The notes under the pieces were generated by a model. The model did not search any database, had not been told where the DNA came from, and saw only the letters and a program-made list of their open reading frames with translations. This document shows positions 44,964 through 56,794 of a DNA stretch of 64,000 bases, piece by piece. Source of the DNA: Toxonevra muliebris (taxonomy: Eukaryota; Arthropoda; Insecta; Diptera; Pallopteridae); the NCBI GenBank assembly GCA_963691655.1, contig OY829328.1, forward strand, positions 3,376,204 to 3,440,203, in the 5' to 3' direction. Position numbers and translations under genes: made by a program. Within the stretch, counting starts at the first letter, position 1. Each line of letters begins with the position of its first letter.

Positions 44964-44973
44964 GATAAGATTA
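44964..44973 (+). promoter_or_regulatory. GATA-factor site without an intact unit
   Basis: GATAAGATTA, 79 bases upstream of the degenerate start at 44885. Confidence 0.45.
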
Positions 44974-45267
44974 TGCAATCAAAGGTGACGATTGAGGTTT
45001 AGTTTTAGTAGTAGTAGTAGTAAATAGGATTATTTAAATATATATTTTTTTAATAACTAAGTATTTACTGTGGTATTTAATAAAAAAAAAATTTCAGATA
45101 TTTAACAAAAACGTGCGTAAACATAATTATTTAATTTTGTTTTTATGAATAGAATATAAATGTATTTCATTTTTATTTTCCATTTCCATTTTGAGTCCCA
45201 AAGATAAAAAATAAAACTGTAATTTTAGGAACATTTAGAGATAATTGTAATATTGGATATTGCTCAC

Positions 45268-45495
45268 CTACTTGTAGTCGTCGATTAACATTTCTGCGTG
45301 AATTGCCATTATATCGTGCATTAATACAGCCATAATGTTCTAAAATCCAAAATATAAACTGTATAGATGTATATTTAATTTTAATATAACTTCCAATTAT
45401 TTAAAAGTGGTATTTACCCGTAATATAAAGTAAACCATCGGCATTATGAGAAATATAGTAAAATTGGTGATAATAAAAACCAAAGTAAGATCCAT
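45268..45495 (-). CDS. Variable first-exon unit V8 (one TM)
   Basis: Exon a, 45495-45418, encodes MDLTLVF, the helix IITNFTIFLIMPMVYFIL and Arg at CGG|GTAAAT (phase 0). Exon b, 45358-45268, adds FIFWILEHYGCINARYNGNS and RRNVNRRLQV, ending G|GTGAGC (phase 1). The intron is 59 bases. It is a duplicate of V6 by exon sizes and sequence. Only a weak GATA core (GAAGATAA on the minus strand near 45720) lies upstream. Confidence 0.8.
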
Positions 45496-46020
45496 TGTAA
45501 TGTGGCAATTCGAGTATCTTCGAAATGCGGATGCAAAAATATATTTTTCGAGCGCTAAGTTTATTGTATTAACACCGTGCAATAGTTATTGGACAGATTA
45601 ATTGATTCAGCTCAATCATTTGCTATTGAATATTGTATGGAGGATTTCCGATTTAATTACTGTGTTGAAACGTTTAGAATTAGTTAACTACCACATATTC
45701 ACATATTTATAATTATAATTATCTTCATCAATTCTGTCATCAGACTAAAATCCTTTTTATGTTTATGTTTCAACCCGTTTTTCAGCTTATTGAAATACAA
45801 TTTTTTATTGGATGGATGTAATCAGTAACACATTTTTTTTCTGACAACTCTGCATTATTAAAGAAGCAAATTTTATAAGATCCAATAAAAAATTCAATCA
45901 AATTAATCTATTTAAAACCTAAATTAAGAAAACTTGCGATATTGAGAAATCTGTAAACTCAGCTGTTTTAACACAAATTATAAAAAATCACAGTATGTTT
46001 AACAACATAACATAAAAAAT

Positions 46021-46437
46021 AACACTAGTTTACAAATTTTTCGTTTCTCGCGTGAACCTAAAAAAAGAAGTGCTTTCTAGATTAACTTTGGGTCGCTGAA
46101 AAAGAAAGTGGTACTCATTTGTTTTTGCAAGTAAACGCTTTTGGGCTCTGCCTTCAGTTACTGGTGCAAATCTTGATAATGGTTGATCCAATTGACATGC
46201 ACTTTATACCGTTCGAAAGGTTTTTTTTTTCTAAGGTACTCTCCACATAAGCTTTCAAATAGGGGGTGGTTTTTTTCAAATTTTTTTTTTTTGCCAATTG
46301 GATCAAGCATTATAAAGATTTGCAACAGTAGCTGAAGAAAGAGTCCAAAATCAGTGCCATTTTCTTTTTCAGCGACCGAAAATTAATCTAGAAAGCACTT
46401 TCAGGTTTATTTTTCGTGTAAACTAGTGTAATAGCCG
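46021..46437. repeat. Foldback element with long inverted arms
   Basis: The left arm from TAACACTAGTTTAC and the right arm ending GTAAACTAGTGTAA match for about 75 bases, including GTGCTTTCTAGATTAA and GGTCGCTGAAAAAGAAA. A TA duplication is possible. The centre contains poly-T and a CAATTGGATC-like string repeated inverted. Confidence 0.75.
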
Positions 46438-47559
46438 GCTGAAAAAAAAACTCAATAAAAATTTAACAAATCCAACAAAACACTCAAAACATAATATGAA
46501 ACGAAGATATTAAATGCAATAATCAAACGCACTTGTTCTGCTACTGGAAAAAATCTACCTGGTTCACCCTCATTGTCTATGCGAAATTTCGCTATTCAAA
46601 AACTATGAAATGAAATTCTGAATTACAGAAGAATTTAAACGAAATTGACTTGAAATGCCAAAAATATCTCAACAATTATAAACTTTATTAAATTTTTTAG
46701 ATATTTCGTTTTCAAAACTAATCTAATCTGAACTAAACTAATCTTGTAATATTTATTGACAAAAGCAAGAGTCAAAAAAGTAATGGAGCCAGATAGCAAC
46801 TCATTGCTAATCCTCCAATTTTCCATAATTACTATATAAATTCTTTCTATTCAAATCTAATTGAAAGGCAACATTTTTATATATTTTTTTGTTATTTTCA
46901 CAAAACGCACACAAAAATTCTTCCCCTTCTCTAAACTTATAACATAAGCTGTCAAAAACCATATTCGATTCTCAATGAAATTCCTTTTTCTATGAGCTAA
47001 ATTTCCCAAGTAAATGCAAATTAATTTGCACAAATGCAATTGCGAATATTTTTATATCTTTCAACGAAACAGAATAAACTTAAAAAATGCAGATCAACAT
47101 GGGCGAAACAAATCAAAACCTTAACAGAAACTACCATATTAGGACTAGTGCTCCAGAAATAGTTGAACTCAGTTTATGGTTTTAATTTAGTCCGGCTATA
47201 AAATATTTCAAAAATATTTTGGCAACTGAATTAAATTCAACCAACTCATCGAAATCGTGTCTAAGCCCATTTTAAAAAAATTTTATTTGAAGAAAAATGT
47301 TTCGGAAAAGTGGTAAAATCAGCGTTAATTGGGTTCTAAAAATATGAAAACTAACTTCGCATTTGAATGAAATTTCTTCGTAATTACTAGAGACGCTAAT
47401 TTCAAGCACGAAAAAATCCGACTTCAATCTTCAAAAAACTAACAAGAACAAACAAACTGAGTTGTCTTTTATTGATGCATAACAATAACTGATCAACTGC
47501 AATTTACAAGGCAAGAGCATATTTTAATTTGTAATTTCGCTGGGCGAAAGATTTTTTAC

Positions 47560-48012
47560 TAGTGCTCTTGATACCCATGGGGTAATACCCGCACACACAA
47601 ATATCCGGGTTCCCGAAAATGCGGCTATTACCCGATCTCGCGGATACCCGTACACTTCGTTCAACAGGTACCCGTAAATTTGCGGGTAATACCTGAATTC
47701 GGGTACCTGAAAATTACGGGTAATACTTGAAATCGAGTATCCGAAAATTGCTTGGCTTCTACTTAAAATTAGTTTTTAAATATGCCTGCTAAATAAACTA
47801 AATTTCTATTTACTACTTTTTCCTGATTCCGTTCAGGCGTTTACTCGGTACATACCCAGGTTTTAATCTCCTAATTTTATAAGTTTTTTTCAATCAATCA
47901 ACTAGCAACGAGTACCCGAAAATTTGCGGGTACCCGGAAATTCGCTGGTACCCCGAGAAAACGGGTACCCGAAGCCCCCGGGCATCCGCGTAAACTGGTA
48001 TCAAAAGCACTA
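47560..48012. mobile_element. hAT-type MITE full of GGTACCCG words
   Basis: Ends TAGTGCTCTTGATACC and, inverted, TAGTGCTTTTGATACC, flanked by octamers TTTTTTAC and CTTTTTAC. Both subterminal zones carry many copies of GGGTAATACC, GGTACCCG and CCCGAAAATT, giving local GC-rich clusters in an AT-rich setting. Confidence 0.75.
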
Positions 48013-48705
48013 CTTTTTACATATGAACGTGTTGGCTCCTGGCATATTTTAAATTTACCTGATGAACAAAGTGGCAAGATTGTTGAATTTGAAGAAAAAG
48101 GCATTACAAATTCCAAAACCAAAATGCTCGATAAGCAAGGTTGACGGATCGTGCTTTAAAATGCAACAACAACAACAAAAAAACGCAAAACAAATGCTTA
48201 GGATTTTCGGCTTTAGTAATCACACAATAGAATATCAGCATCTTTCATTAACAATTTAGTTTAAAAATGAACTAGATCAATTGTTGTTTTTGTTTACCGT
48301 TTGAAGATATAAATGTGGTAGTTAACTATAGTTATTGGGTATTGTATTATGCAAGAATTAAAAGACTTTGAATTATTGTTACTGATTTTTGCACTATTGT
48401 TTATCACAAACTTTGTTTACATTTAAGCCACAATAATTTTACAAATTTTTTAGGATGTTTTCATCGTTGCTTGAATACGTATTTTCAATGTATATTTTGT
48501 ATAATCACTTTTATTATTGGCTATGGAGTTTTTGTTTTACAGCACTTCTTATTTTTATTATAATGTTGCTTGCAAATGTCAATTCGTATTAAATTGACAT
48601 TTTGCAATGGTAATATTTGTTGGAAAGCAGAAAAAATATTCCGACATGCGAAAGACATAATCAAAATAAAGGTAATTTTTATCGCGTCGGTTGTTCCACC
48701 GAGAT

Positions 48706-48715
48706 GATAAGATTA
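48706..48715 (+). promoter_or_regulatory. Orphan GATA decamer
   Basis: GATAAGATTA with no intact unit below it; the nearest minus start, ATG near 48652, opens a short non-hydrophobic frame. Either a relic promoter or a missed unit. Confidence 0.4.
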
Positions 48716-49325
48716 CGTTAGCCAGCTAGAAGTGTAGATATATGAGATTCTCAGGCATATTAACAAATATATGTTTCGCTATACACACACTGGAAGAATA
48801 CGAACGAACTTGTAAATGCTAAAATAAGATTTTTAATAAATAATTTTAACTTTAAGGCACAGAAAACAAAACAAAAAACGAGCAAAACACTCTGCGGTTA
48901 TCTTTAAAACGTTTATATCTATGTATGTGTATTTGTATAGGTGTTATTGGAACATCAGCCCCCGTTGTATTGCCACCTGTGCCTAGTCTTATAACATTTA
49001 TTTTTGTAAATATTGCTCAAATTATTAGTAAGCTTTAGAAGCAAAGCTAATTATGAGTTTAGTTTTTAATTTTGCATCTCACAACAAATTTAATATCTCT
49101 ACTCTTATGTTTAGTCTAGAGCGTGTTTAGTTGACATGTGAAAGCTTCTACAATAAACAAAGTAAAAAGATATAATTACTATAGCAGCAGTTCAGTTAAT
49201 GAATATTCTCATTAACGTCATCAAAAAAATATATATATTTACATATGTATATGTAAATAAATAATTACTTAAATATTAATAATCAAGTATTGAAATACGA
49301 TTCACAAAAATTTTTTGACACATAC

Positions 49326-49533
49326 CACGCTGATGAGCTCTCGAGTTATCTCTTCCACCATTTCTACCACGACCCGTTGATCGCTGCTGATGGTGTACGT
49401 CCCTTTGTGGGCACCAATATTCCATGTAAATCCAAATTATGACTCTCAGGCAAAAACTAAAAACCACAAACGATAGAAATACCATAAAGAATGCTGACAA
49501 ATACAGTAGAACCTCTTGCATTTCGGACGTCAT
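49326..49533 (-). CDS. Variable first-exon unit V9, single exon
   Basis: ATG 49533 opens MTSEMQEV, then LLYLSAFFMVFLSFVVFSFC, then LRVIIWIYMEYWCPQRDVHH and a basic Gly/Arg-rich end (RSTGRGRNGGRDNSRAHQR) with the split G at G|GTATGT. 69 codons plus one base, no internal intron. It is a duplicate of V7. The RGG-like stretch is the most basic inner segment of the cluster. Confidence 0.8.
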
Positions 49534-49888
49534 TTATTGGCCTTCCTTAACAATTATTGTTATTGATTGCAATTATTGCACACAAAATTAAGAGAAACAA
49601 ATTATGAAAATAATCGTGCTGCAGTTAGTTTTTTTCAGTACGATACTTTTGACGCTTGATATACCAGTTGTCAAATGTTCAGTTTTAAAAATATTTTTGC
49701 GATTCACAACGATTCAGTTCACTTACGTTTCCAGTTGTAGGTGTCTTTTTTGCTTATCACAGAGCGAGCTCCGTGGCGTGTAAAGAAAGAGAAGCGCATA
49801 GACTATATTTAAAAACTTGTATAACTTTTTTGGTTATGTATAGTATTCATTGACTCTTTGTTGTTTCTCTCGCAAACTCTGATAAAAT

Positions 49889-49898
49889 GATAAGATTA
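49889..49898 (+). promoter_or_regulatory. GATA-factor site upstream of V9
   Basis: GATAAGATTA, 356 bases upstream of ATG 49533. Confidence 0.5.
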
Positions 49899-51059
49899 TA
49901 GGTACCCGTATTTGGTGGTAAAAAATAACAGTAAAGTTTTAAAGCTTCTTTTTTAGGTAATTTTTTAATTTTATTTTTATTATAATTCCTTCTTTTTATT
50001 CTAAATCAGTTACATGTTAGGCAATCGATCATTCCACCAGTTAACATAAATTTGGAAATAATCGTAATTACTTAAACGAAGATCAGTGGCGTATCCAAGA
50101 TTTTGTAAAATAAGGAATTTTTTTGTTTCTTGCATTAGAAATAATGATGTAATTTTTAAGCAGATTAATTTATCAAAGTAGTGGCGTAAATCAGCTCAGA
50201 GAAAAAAACAATAAGCTTTGATTCAACAATTTTCGTTAATGATTTGGCAATAAATACAAATATTTTTAAATCAAAGTTATTTAGCTTTGAACATGAAACA
50301 TATTAGATTCAACTATGAGTCAACTTTTAGATAAATGCATTAAAATAAAGTTGCTTCCACTTTAAATTAAAGTTTGCATTCTGAAAGTAGAGTGGCTGCA
50401 ATTCATTTAATATTTATTTCTTCTTCAAATAATTTTCGTATTAAATGTAATATGCTTCAATGTTAATTTAAATATTTTTGCTTCAAATATTTTATGGCCA
50501 AAGTTTTATCAAACACGATCGTATCACAGTTTTTTATTGTGTTTCAAAGAAAAGTATTAAGAAAATGGGAATTCGGAAAGTTTATAAGAAAAAGTTAAAG
50601 TAAGTATAGCTAAATTTGCAAACAGTTCTTCTGCTATTTAACATATATTTTTTATTTCTGTCCAAGAGGTTAGATAAAGCAGTTAGGCTCGGACCACAAA
50701 GCTGACAAATTAGCTTCATAATAATCGATCTTAGACATTGCCCTGTGTTAATCAGTTAGATTCCTTTGGAAAGGTAAGATTAGGATAAATTTATTCTCTT
50801 ACCACTTAGAATTCATTCGTTGGGAAAAATACAGCCTTACCAGTATCAGGCATTTACTAGGTTGCAGTAGCCGGACAGAATTGCAGCTGCAGTGACCTGA
50901 ATGAAAAATAAACTCTTCCTCTTCTCACCCTTGAACCTACACCACCTGAATAACCGTAATGAGATGTAGATGTAAAGTTCAAATATTGATAGGGATGTAA
51001 CTATAAAACGGCTCTTATAGGATACTTGGACTTGGTAATGTTCTTTTTATTTTTTTATT

Positions 51060-51790
51060 TAAGCAATCAACACTCAGGGGTATCCCCCCTATGACTGCAA
51101 AGCATTGCGTTGATTGGGGAAAGAAGATAGATAAGTGGTAGGAGGAAAGAGGGAAAAAAAGTTATGAACGATTGCTTTAAAGGTCGTAAAAATCAGGAAA
51201 AACGGTTGCAGGGAGCTTATTCCATATACGCGCGGTACGGCAGAGAAAAGAACTATCACTATAATGAGTGGTGCGTTGGGATACCATATCCACGTGGAAT
51301 TTGTGACTACCGCTTGCGGTTCGTGTAGTTTTGGTGAACACATGAGTTGGTGGAATCAAATTCCGTATCTCAGCGGAACATCTACAATGAAAATACCGGT
51401 AGAACAGAGTCACACAAGCCACGTTTCTACGGTGCTCCAAGAAGTCATTAGAGATGGAAACCCTACTGTCTCCTAGTAGCTTTATCGCTCGATGTTGAAT
51501 ACGGTCCAGGAGATCTGCGTTCGTGAAGCTCCTGCCCATAGGCGCGAATTATACTCCATTTTGGGATGGATATGGGTGGTGTAGATCATGCGGAGATCAG
51601 TTGGAGTGAAGTATACCGCTTTAGAAAGCCGAGGCACTTGGCTGTTTCTTGCAACACGCCAAAAATTTTATTATTCCAACGAACGTCCATTGGATGGATA
51701 TGCCCATGAACATCAAGAGTAGCTGACTCCGCAATAACCACCCCACCCCATGTTAAAGAAATCAGACACTCACCATACTTCAAAAGAAAT
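51060..51790 (-). pseudogene. Non-LTR retrotransposon 3' end (RT thumb/C-terminal region)
   Basis: The minus strand reads LISLTWGGVVIAESATLDVH, FLKRYTSLQLISA, a frameshift, then LLDRIQHRAIKLLGD, EHRRNVACVTLFYRY, CSAEIRNLIPP and RTARIWNKLPATVFP. This is the region after the catalytic core in jockey/CR1-type reverse transcriptases. A poly-T/AT-rich stretch ends the element on the left. It is 5'-truncated and frameshifted. Confidence 0.75.
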
Positions 51791-52138
51791 TTAAAAAATG
51801 GAATTATATAAACTATACTCTTTAATCAAACCTCAACTTGATTAAATTTCGAAAAGGGCTCATCTAGAAGCATTTTTTTCTATGTACACATATTGGCCGA
51901 TGTTCTTTGAGCGCGAAGGTCTTATATCTGGTTTTCATAGAGGAAAAAAAGGAGAAAAATGACTTCTTAATACAAACTGTTCAAAAGAAATTGAATTTAT
52001 CTCCTGTAAAATTTCAAATATCGGAGATGAACCCTTTTCGAAATTTGCGATTCAATTTTACCTTAAACTTTAGCTCTAATTTTACCTTAATTTGAACTAT
52101 ACTTTGAATTATACTTTAGTTATATTTGATTAATTTCA

Positions 52139-52620
52139 CTGTACAACGGCCAAAAAAGCTTAAAAGTTTTGAAAGTTGATCCAATATAATTCAAGTACGC
52201 TGAACATAATGGCGTTTCTAGGTTTTCTCTATCACGCCTAATTTAATAACGGTTTTAAAAAAATCAGATATGTATAGAAACACTGCACAATGGAATTGAC
52301 CAAAAAGAAAAGCTCAAGAGTTTTGAAAGTGGGTCTTATATATAATTTGAGTGTGCTGAACATGGTGGCGTTTTTCTCTATATCGTTTAATTTTTGTATA
52401 ATGCGTTAAAAAAGAAACGTAAATAAAAAAAAAATTTTATTTAAGATTTTTTTTCAACCCGTTTATAAAATAATTAGACGATACAGAGAAAAACTGAGAG
52501 CGCCATTATGTTCAGCGTACTCGAATTATATAAGATCAAAGCTCTTCAAAGCTCTTGAGCTTTTTTTTTTTTAGCAAATTCCGTTGTGCAGTGTTTTTAA
52601 TTTAAAAAACAAACCTTTTT
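52139..52620. repeat. Cluster of direct and inverted repeat copies
   Basis: Two direct copies (about 52139-52260 and 52300-52400) share GCTCAAGAGTTTTGAAAGT-like, GTGCTGAACAT and TGGCGTTT words. A third copy at 52490-52620 is inverted (GCGCCATTATGTTCAGCGTA, CTCTTGAGCTTTTTT, GTTGTGCAGTGTTT). This looks like one MITE inserted in another. Confidence 0.6.
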
Positions 52621-52970
52621 TTAATTGAATGGGTAATTGGCATGTTAAACCACATATATGGTGGACTTAATACTGTTGAGCAAGAGAAGAAAATATTTAC
52701 ACAATTATACTATTTATAAATTTTTTAAAACTCAGATTTCACGTATTCGTTTTGGCTGTTAATGCCATAAACGACATATAAGACAGCTTTTCCAAAAAAA
52801 AATTTCACAATTCCATTAAAATTTGCAGTGTTTAGAAAAGAGCAAAATGACACGAAGTAATATTGTTGAAAATAGATTGGAAAAACAAAACAATAGAACG
52901 AGATGTGTTACGTAACTTAAAATTTAAAGTCTTAGCTACAAAATGAATATAAAGGGGAGTAAGGTTAATA

Positions 52971-53266
52971 CGACGTCGATAGTCTAGTGGGTAGTGCACT
53001 AGACTTTCATCTGGGAGGTTCGGGTTCGATTCCCGTCTTCGTCTGGTGGTTAATTTTCATTACTTTCTTATATTCACTATCAATATGAAGTGTATGAGAA
53101 TTATAAGATAGTGTACACACATTGGTTGGTAATGGCAAAACCACCAAGCCGATAAAAAATTGCCACACCGCCGTTCGGAATCGGCGTTAAACTGTAGGTC
53201 CAACTATGTGGTATCACAATGGGTCGTTCAGGCCTAAGTGTGTCTCTCGACAGCCACTCCAACCTA
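52971..53266 (+). mobile_element. tRNA-derived SINE, copy 2
   Basis: The best-preserved copy: A box in GATAGTCTAGTGGGTAGTG, B box GGTTCGATTCCCGTC, then the conserved body to CTCTCGACAGCCACTCC. The head can be drawn as a tRNA-like cloverleaf, but the long unrelated body makes this a SINE. Confidence 0.85.
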
Positions 53267-55521
53267 AGGTTAATACTTGAAAACTGTTTTTTTATTTAGG
53301 ACTAATACTAACAAGTGCTGAAAATTTTAATACATTCTTTCAATTGGATCTGGATGCTGACATGAATTGGTTAAGCTTACATGGTACTTGACTTTTTACA
53401 GTTACAACACATTAGCCCTTAAAAGCCCAAAGGCCACCAATATTTATGAAAAAATATGTGATATGTAAAAAGATGAGATAAGAACAAAAGTCTCTCAGTT
53501 TTTTGGAAAAAATATTATTTAAGATGTTATTTAAAAAAAAGTGGTTGTATCTGACAGATACATTGGGTACTCAAGACACATTCGTATGAACAACATGGGA
53601 CAAATGCATTGCTCCTAGTAGGGTTTTTTGGTCGCTGAATCCAAATATAACAGCTAAATGTTTCTAGCACATCAGGTTTTTAAGAAAATAAATCTTGAAA
53701 TATTCTATAAAATGATAATTTCCTGGTTTCCGAATTCTATAAAGTCTAAAATTATTAGTTTATAAAAGCAAAAATGGTTTATATGAAAGGTGTGTTGTCA
53801 TAGAATTCATAAAAAGGCATTGGTCAAGTAAGTTTGCTAGAAAAGAGTGGTAAAATATCAGTTTGAATGGTTTTATCTATAAAGATGCTGTGGGCATTTA
53901 AGGTTTAAGTGCCAAGTGTCAGTCTTAATGTGAAGGTAGAAACAGTTTATATGAAAGTGATGGCTATAGTAAATAATATAGAACTATTAAATTTTGCCAA
54001 AACGTATTTTAACAAATATACCTATAGAAATATTTTTCTTCATATCTTTGTTTTTTAATAAACCTTAGTTTTTCACGGATCTCTTGTTTTTATTGATAAG
54101 GATAATATTTCAGCATTTCTAAATAGTAATATCTAAGTAATTACCTAATAGTTGTAGATAGGGGTTTTACTTTTGGCATTATATGCACTTTGTCAAAATA
54201 AACAATTCTTTTACTGCAAAATTTATAAATGGAGTTATGAGTGCTAAAAAGAGATAAATTTTTTGAATGGATGTTAGGTGTAATTTTTGGGATAATTAGC
54301 TCCAAAAGAATATGTGCTTTTAAAGATTTGTATTGTTATGCCCTAAAAATATTAGATAATCAACATAAGACATCAAAAAAGACAGAATTCAATTCTTGTT
54401 CCGGCTACACAATAAAAAAGAAAAGACGATTGCCTTTTATTTTTTGTCTGAAATGCAGTGAATCGCTTTCATTTTTTGTCACTATAAATTATTCGAAAAT
54501 AAATTTAAGTTTTAGTGTGTAACAATATGCTGATTGCCACACCTAACTTTTAATTATAATTTGAGTCTAAAATGTATAATTAAATTGTCATTATTACTAG
54601 TAATTCCTAATTAATTATTATTTAATTTCATGCTAATTTGTGATTTTTTGTATAATCGTATAATAAATACATATAATATTACAAATATTAACATTCGAAG
54701 AATAATAACTCCATCAAATGCGAAATTGTTAAATAATGGTGTGAAAATTGTGTGTGAAAATTTTTGGTATTTTTTAAAGTATTCAACCGTTAGATCGTGC
54801 AAAATTTTTTAGTACGGAACTATTTAAAACATAAATAAATTAGAACTACTTAAAACTGTTTATTGTTTCTTTTTTTTATTGCCTGAACTGAACCCGTTAA
54901 GGCATTAAAGTAACAAAATTGTAGTTTTTTATGGTTTCATTTTTATAATTGGGCAGTGTTATGCATACATAGTTTTTGTGTTTCAAAAGCTTCTTTGTTC
55001 AGTTGTCTCGCTGTGGGGGTCAATTTTGTTAACTTAAGCATGTTTTTTTCTGAATAGAATATTTCTGATATATTATTTCTTTCTTGAGGGAAGTTGTCAA
55101 GGGCACTTAACAATGAATGTGCAATGAATTAAAATATAATCTGGAAATTTTTTCAATGCCATTTTCAATAAAACAATTTTTGCCTATGCTACACATATTT
55201 ATTGTATTTTTTCTAACAATAAATACTCATTAATTCCATTTTTAAATATTATTATATCCTTTATGATCATGTGATTTTTACTGGAATTATTCATAAAAAA
55301 AAAACTTTTCACTTTAGTTTAGACATGAATTTGCGACCGGGGAATTTTTTGGTTTTATTGATAACAAAGTTTTTAAAATTTATGACTCATAGTTTAAAAA
55401 AGTAAAATGAATTCAATCACCTAAGGAATATAAAACTTAAGTGAGTCCATTAAGATTTTGCAGTGTTCCTAAATACTCTATTCAAAAGTCTATCGTAACA
55501 AGTTTACAAAATACATCTCAC

Positions 55522-55806
55522 CTCTAACTGTAACCGGATTTACTGTCTCCGGATCTATACGTATTTGCTGCACAACTCTACGACGCACTTCCGTTGTTGG
55601 CGGTTGTTGTAGTGCCTCCTGTTTTCGGCACATTATTGAACAAAATACCTAAAACACAACAATACACTGTGAAAAATATATATGCAAAATGCTGAATAGT
55701 CGAATTAGTTTTTAAAGTAGTGCACCGCAGAATTACTTACACGTATTAGAATATAAAGAATTACTAGTATCAAACCGATATAAATCCAAAGTGCAAAATC
55801 TTCCAT
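55522..55806 (-). CDS. Variable first-exon unit V10 (one TM, longer inner segment)
   Basis: Exon a, 55806-55741, encodes MEDFAL and the helix WIYIGLILVILYILI with Arg at CGT|GTAAGT (phase 0). Exon b, 55648-55522, adds VFCSIMCRKQEALQQPPTTE, VRRRVVQQIRIDPETVNPVT and VR, ending G|GTGAGA (phase 1). At 42 codons exon b is the longest of the set. MEDF resembles the MDDF of V3. Confidence 0.82.
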
Positions 55807-56025
55807 TATCTATTTATATTTCAAGCTATACTTAAAACTCAGAAATATAAAGCACTAATGAATAAAAACAAAACTAATAAAAATATTATATTGACGTTCC
55901 AAAGAGTAACTACCACGCAACTAAAACACAATACAAATTATTTCCCTTCAATTTGTTTAAATTTTCGTTAAAAGAATATTGATAAAAATGGGAAGTTTAT
56001 ACCAGCGAAACGCGTAACAAAATTT

Positions 56026-56031
56026 CTTATC
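56026..56031 (-). promoter_or_regulatory. GATA-factor site upstream of V10
   Basis: On the minus strand the sequence is ATAGATAAGAAAT, 220 bases upstream of ATG 55806; orientation is opposite to most other sites. Confidence 0.45.
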
Positions 56032-56162
56032 TATTATTGGTGATTAATCATGATTTGCCAAATGGTAAAATGATAATAATAAATAGAAATAATCTAAAAC
56101 GATAAAGGTATAAATTAAAGGTGAATATACAAGTAAAGTGCATTTTCTATTTACACTAAGTC

Positions 56163-56402
56163 ACAAAACTGATCGCATAAAGGAAAGTTTTTGGGACGCG
56201 AAAAATAGCCAAAAATGGCGGCAGAATCAACAAGTAATAGCATAGTTCCAAGTCCCTTTTTATCTGATTTCAAAAATTTGTTTCCGCTTCTATTCATCTG
56301 GATATGTAACAACTTAACTATGCTGTTACTTTTTAATTTGACGCCATTTTTGGCTATTTTTTGTGTCGCAAAAAATGTACCTTTGTGTGATCAGTTTTGT
56401 TG
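56163..56402. repeat. Foldback MITE between V10 and V11
   Basis: Arms ACAAAACTGATC at 56163 and GATCAGTTTTGT at 56391 begin a match of about 55 bases that includes AAAAATAGCCAAAAATGGCG. The small open frame inside it is not a gene. Confidence 0.75.
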
Positions 56403-56573
56403 CATGCTGTAAATGGATTAGTATATAATAATTTGACAGGCTCAATAGAACTCATTTTGGATGCGTTGGCTTGAGAGATATTCGCGAAGTTTTACAGGCC
56501 TCGGGATAATTTTATAAATTTTTCATAACCTGATAATGCCAACCGATGATCGATTTACATAGATGGAACTAAC

Positions 56574-56794
56574 CTGCATTTGTAATCTGGTGACCAAGAA
56601 CACCATGTCGTATATTATAATAATATTGCGAACCATGTGGAGTGCATAAAATTTTGATTGAGCACTGATGTGGAATAAATAAATATAGTAAGATTGGACA
56701 TATTTTTATTAGCAAAGGATAGTTGACTTACCTTTAACAGAAAAGAAAATACTAGCGCTACCAAAAAGCAAAACCAGACACCAGCGCCTTCCAT
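56574..56794 (-). CDS. Variable first-exon unit V11 (one TM)
   Basis: Exon a, 56794-56732, encodes MEGAGV and a short helix WFCFLVALVFSFLLK at AAG|GTAAGT (phase 0). Exon b, 56664-56574, adds CSIKILCTPHGSQYYYNIRH and GVLGHQITNA, ending G|GTTAGT (phase 1). The CSIxxxC start of exon b is shared with V10 (CSIMC). No clear GATA decamer was seen upstream. V10 and V11 lie within 1 kb of each other. Confidence 0.8.

Larger units (their letters stand above)
45496..49325. other. Long spacer between V8 and V9
   Basis: No intact unit was found. It holds two non-autonomous elements (46021-46437 and 47560-48012) and an orphan GATA decamer at 48706. A short plus frame from 48454 with a hydrophobic end (LLIFIIMLLANVNSY) is on the wrong strand for the cluster. 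Confidence 0.4.
49534..55521. other. Longest unit-free spacer
   Basis: Six kb between V9 and V10 without a supported exon. It contains the V9 GATA site, a LINE 3' end (51060-51790), an inverted arm pair (51835-51855 with 52015-52040), a cluster of related repeats (52139-52620) and a SINE (52971-53266). Frames at 54241 (plus) and 54611 (minus) have no splice context. Confidence 0.4.

Noticed and set aside
47560..48012. Possible repeat array of a CRISPR-like kind
   Set aside because: Words are irregularly spaced, occur in both orientations and lie inside a MITE with target duplication; the genome is eukaryotic.
48454..48595. Plus-strand frame of about 46 codons with a hydrophobic end
   Set aside because: Wrong strand for the cluster, no donor in the needed phase, and such frames are common in AT-rich DNA.
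54611..54802. Minus-strand frame with a hydrophobic stretch
   Set aside because: No ATG just before the helix and no donor after it; it does not follow the unit pattern.
56215..56412. 65-codon plus-strand frame
   Set aside because: It lies inside a foldback MITE and is formed by its inverted arms.
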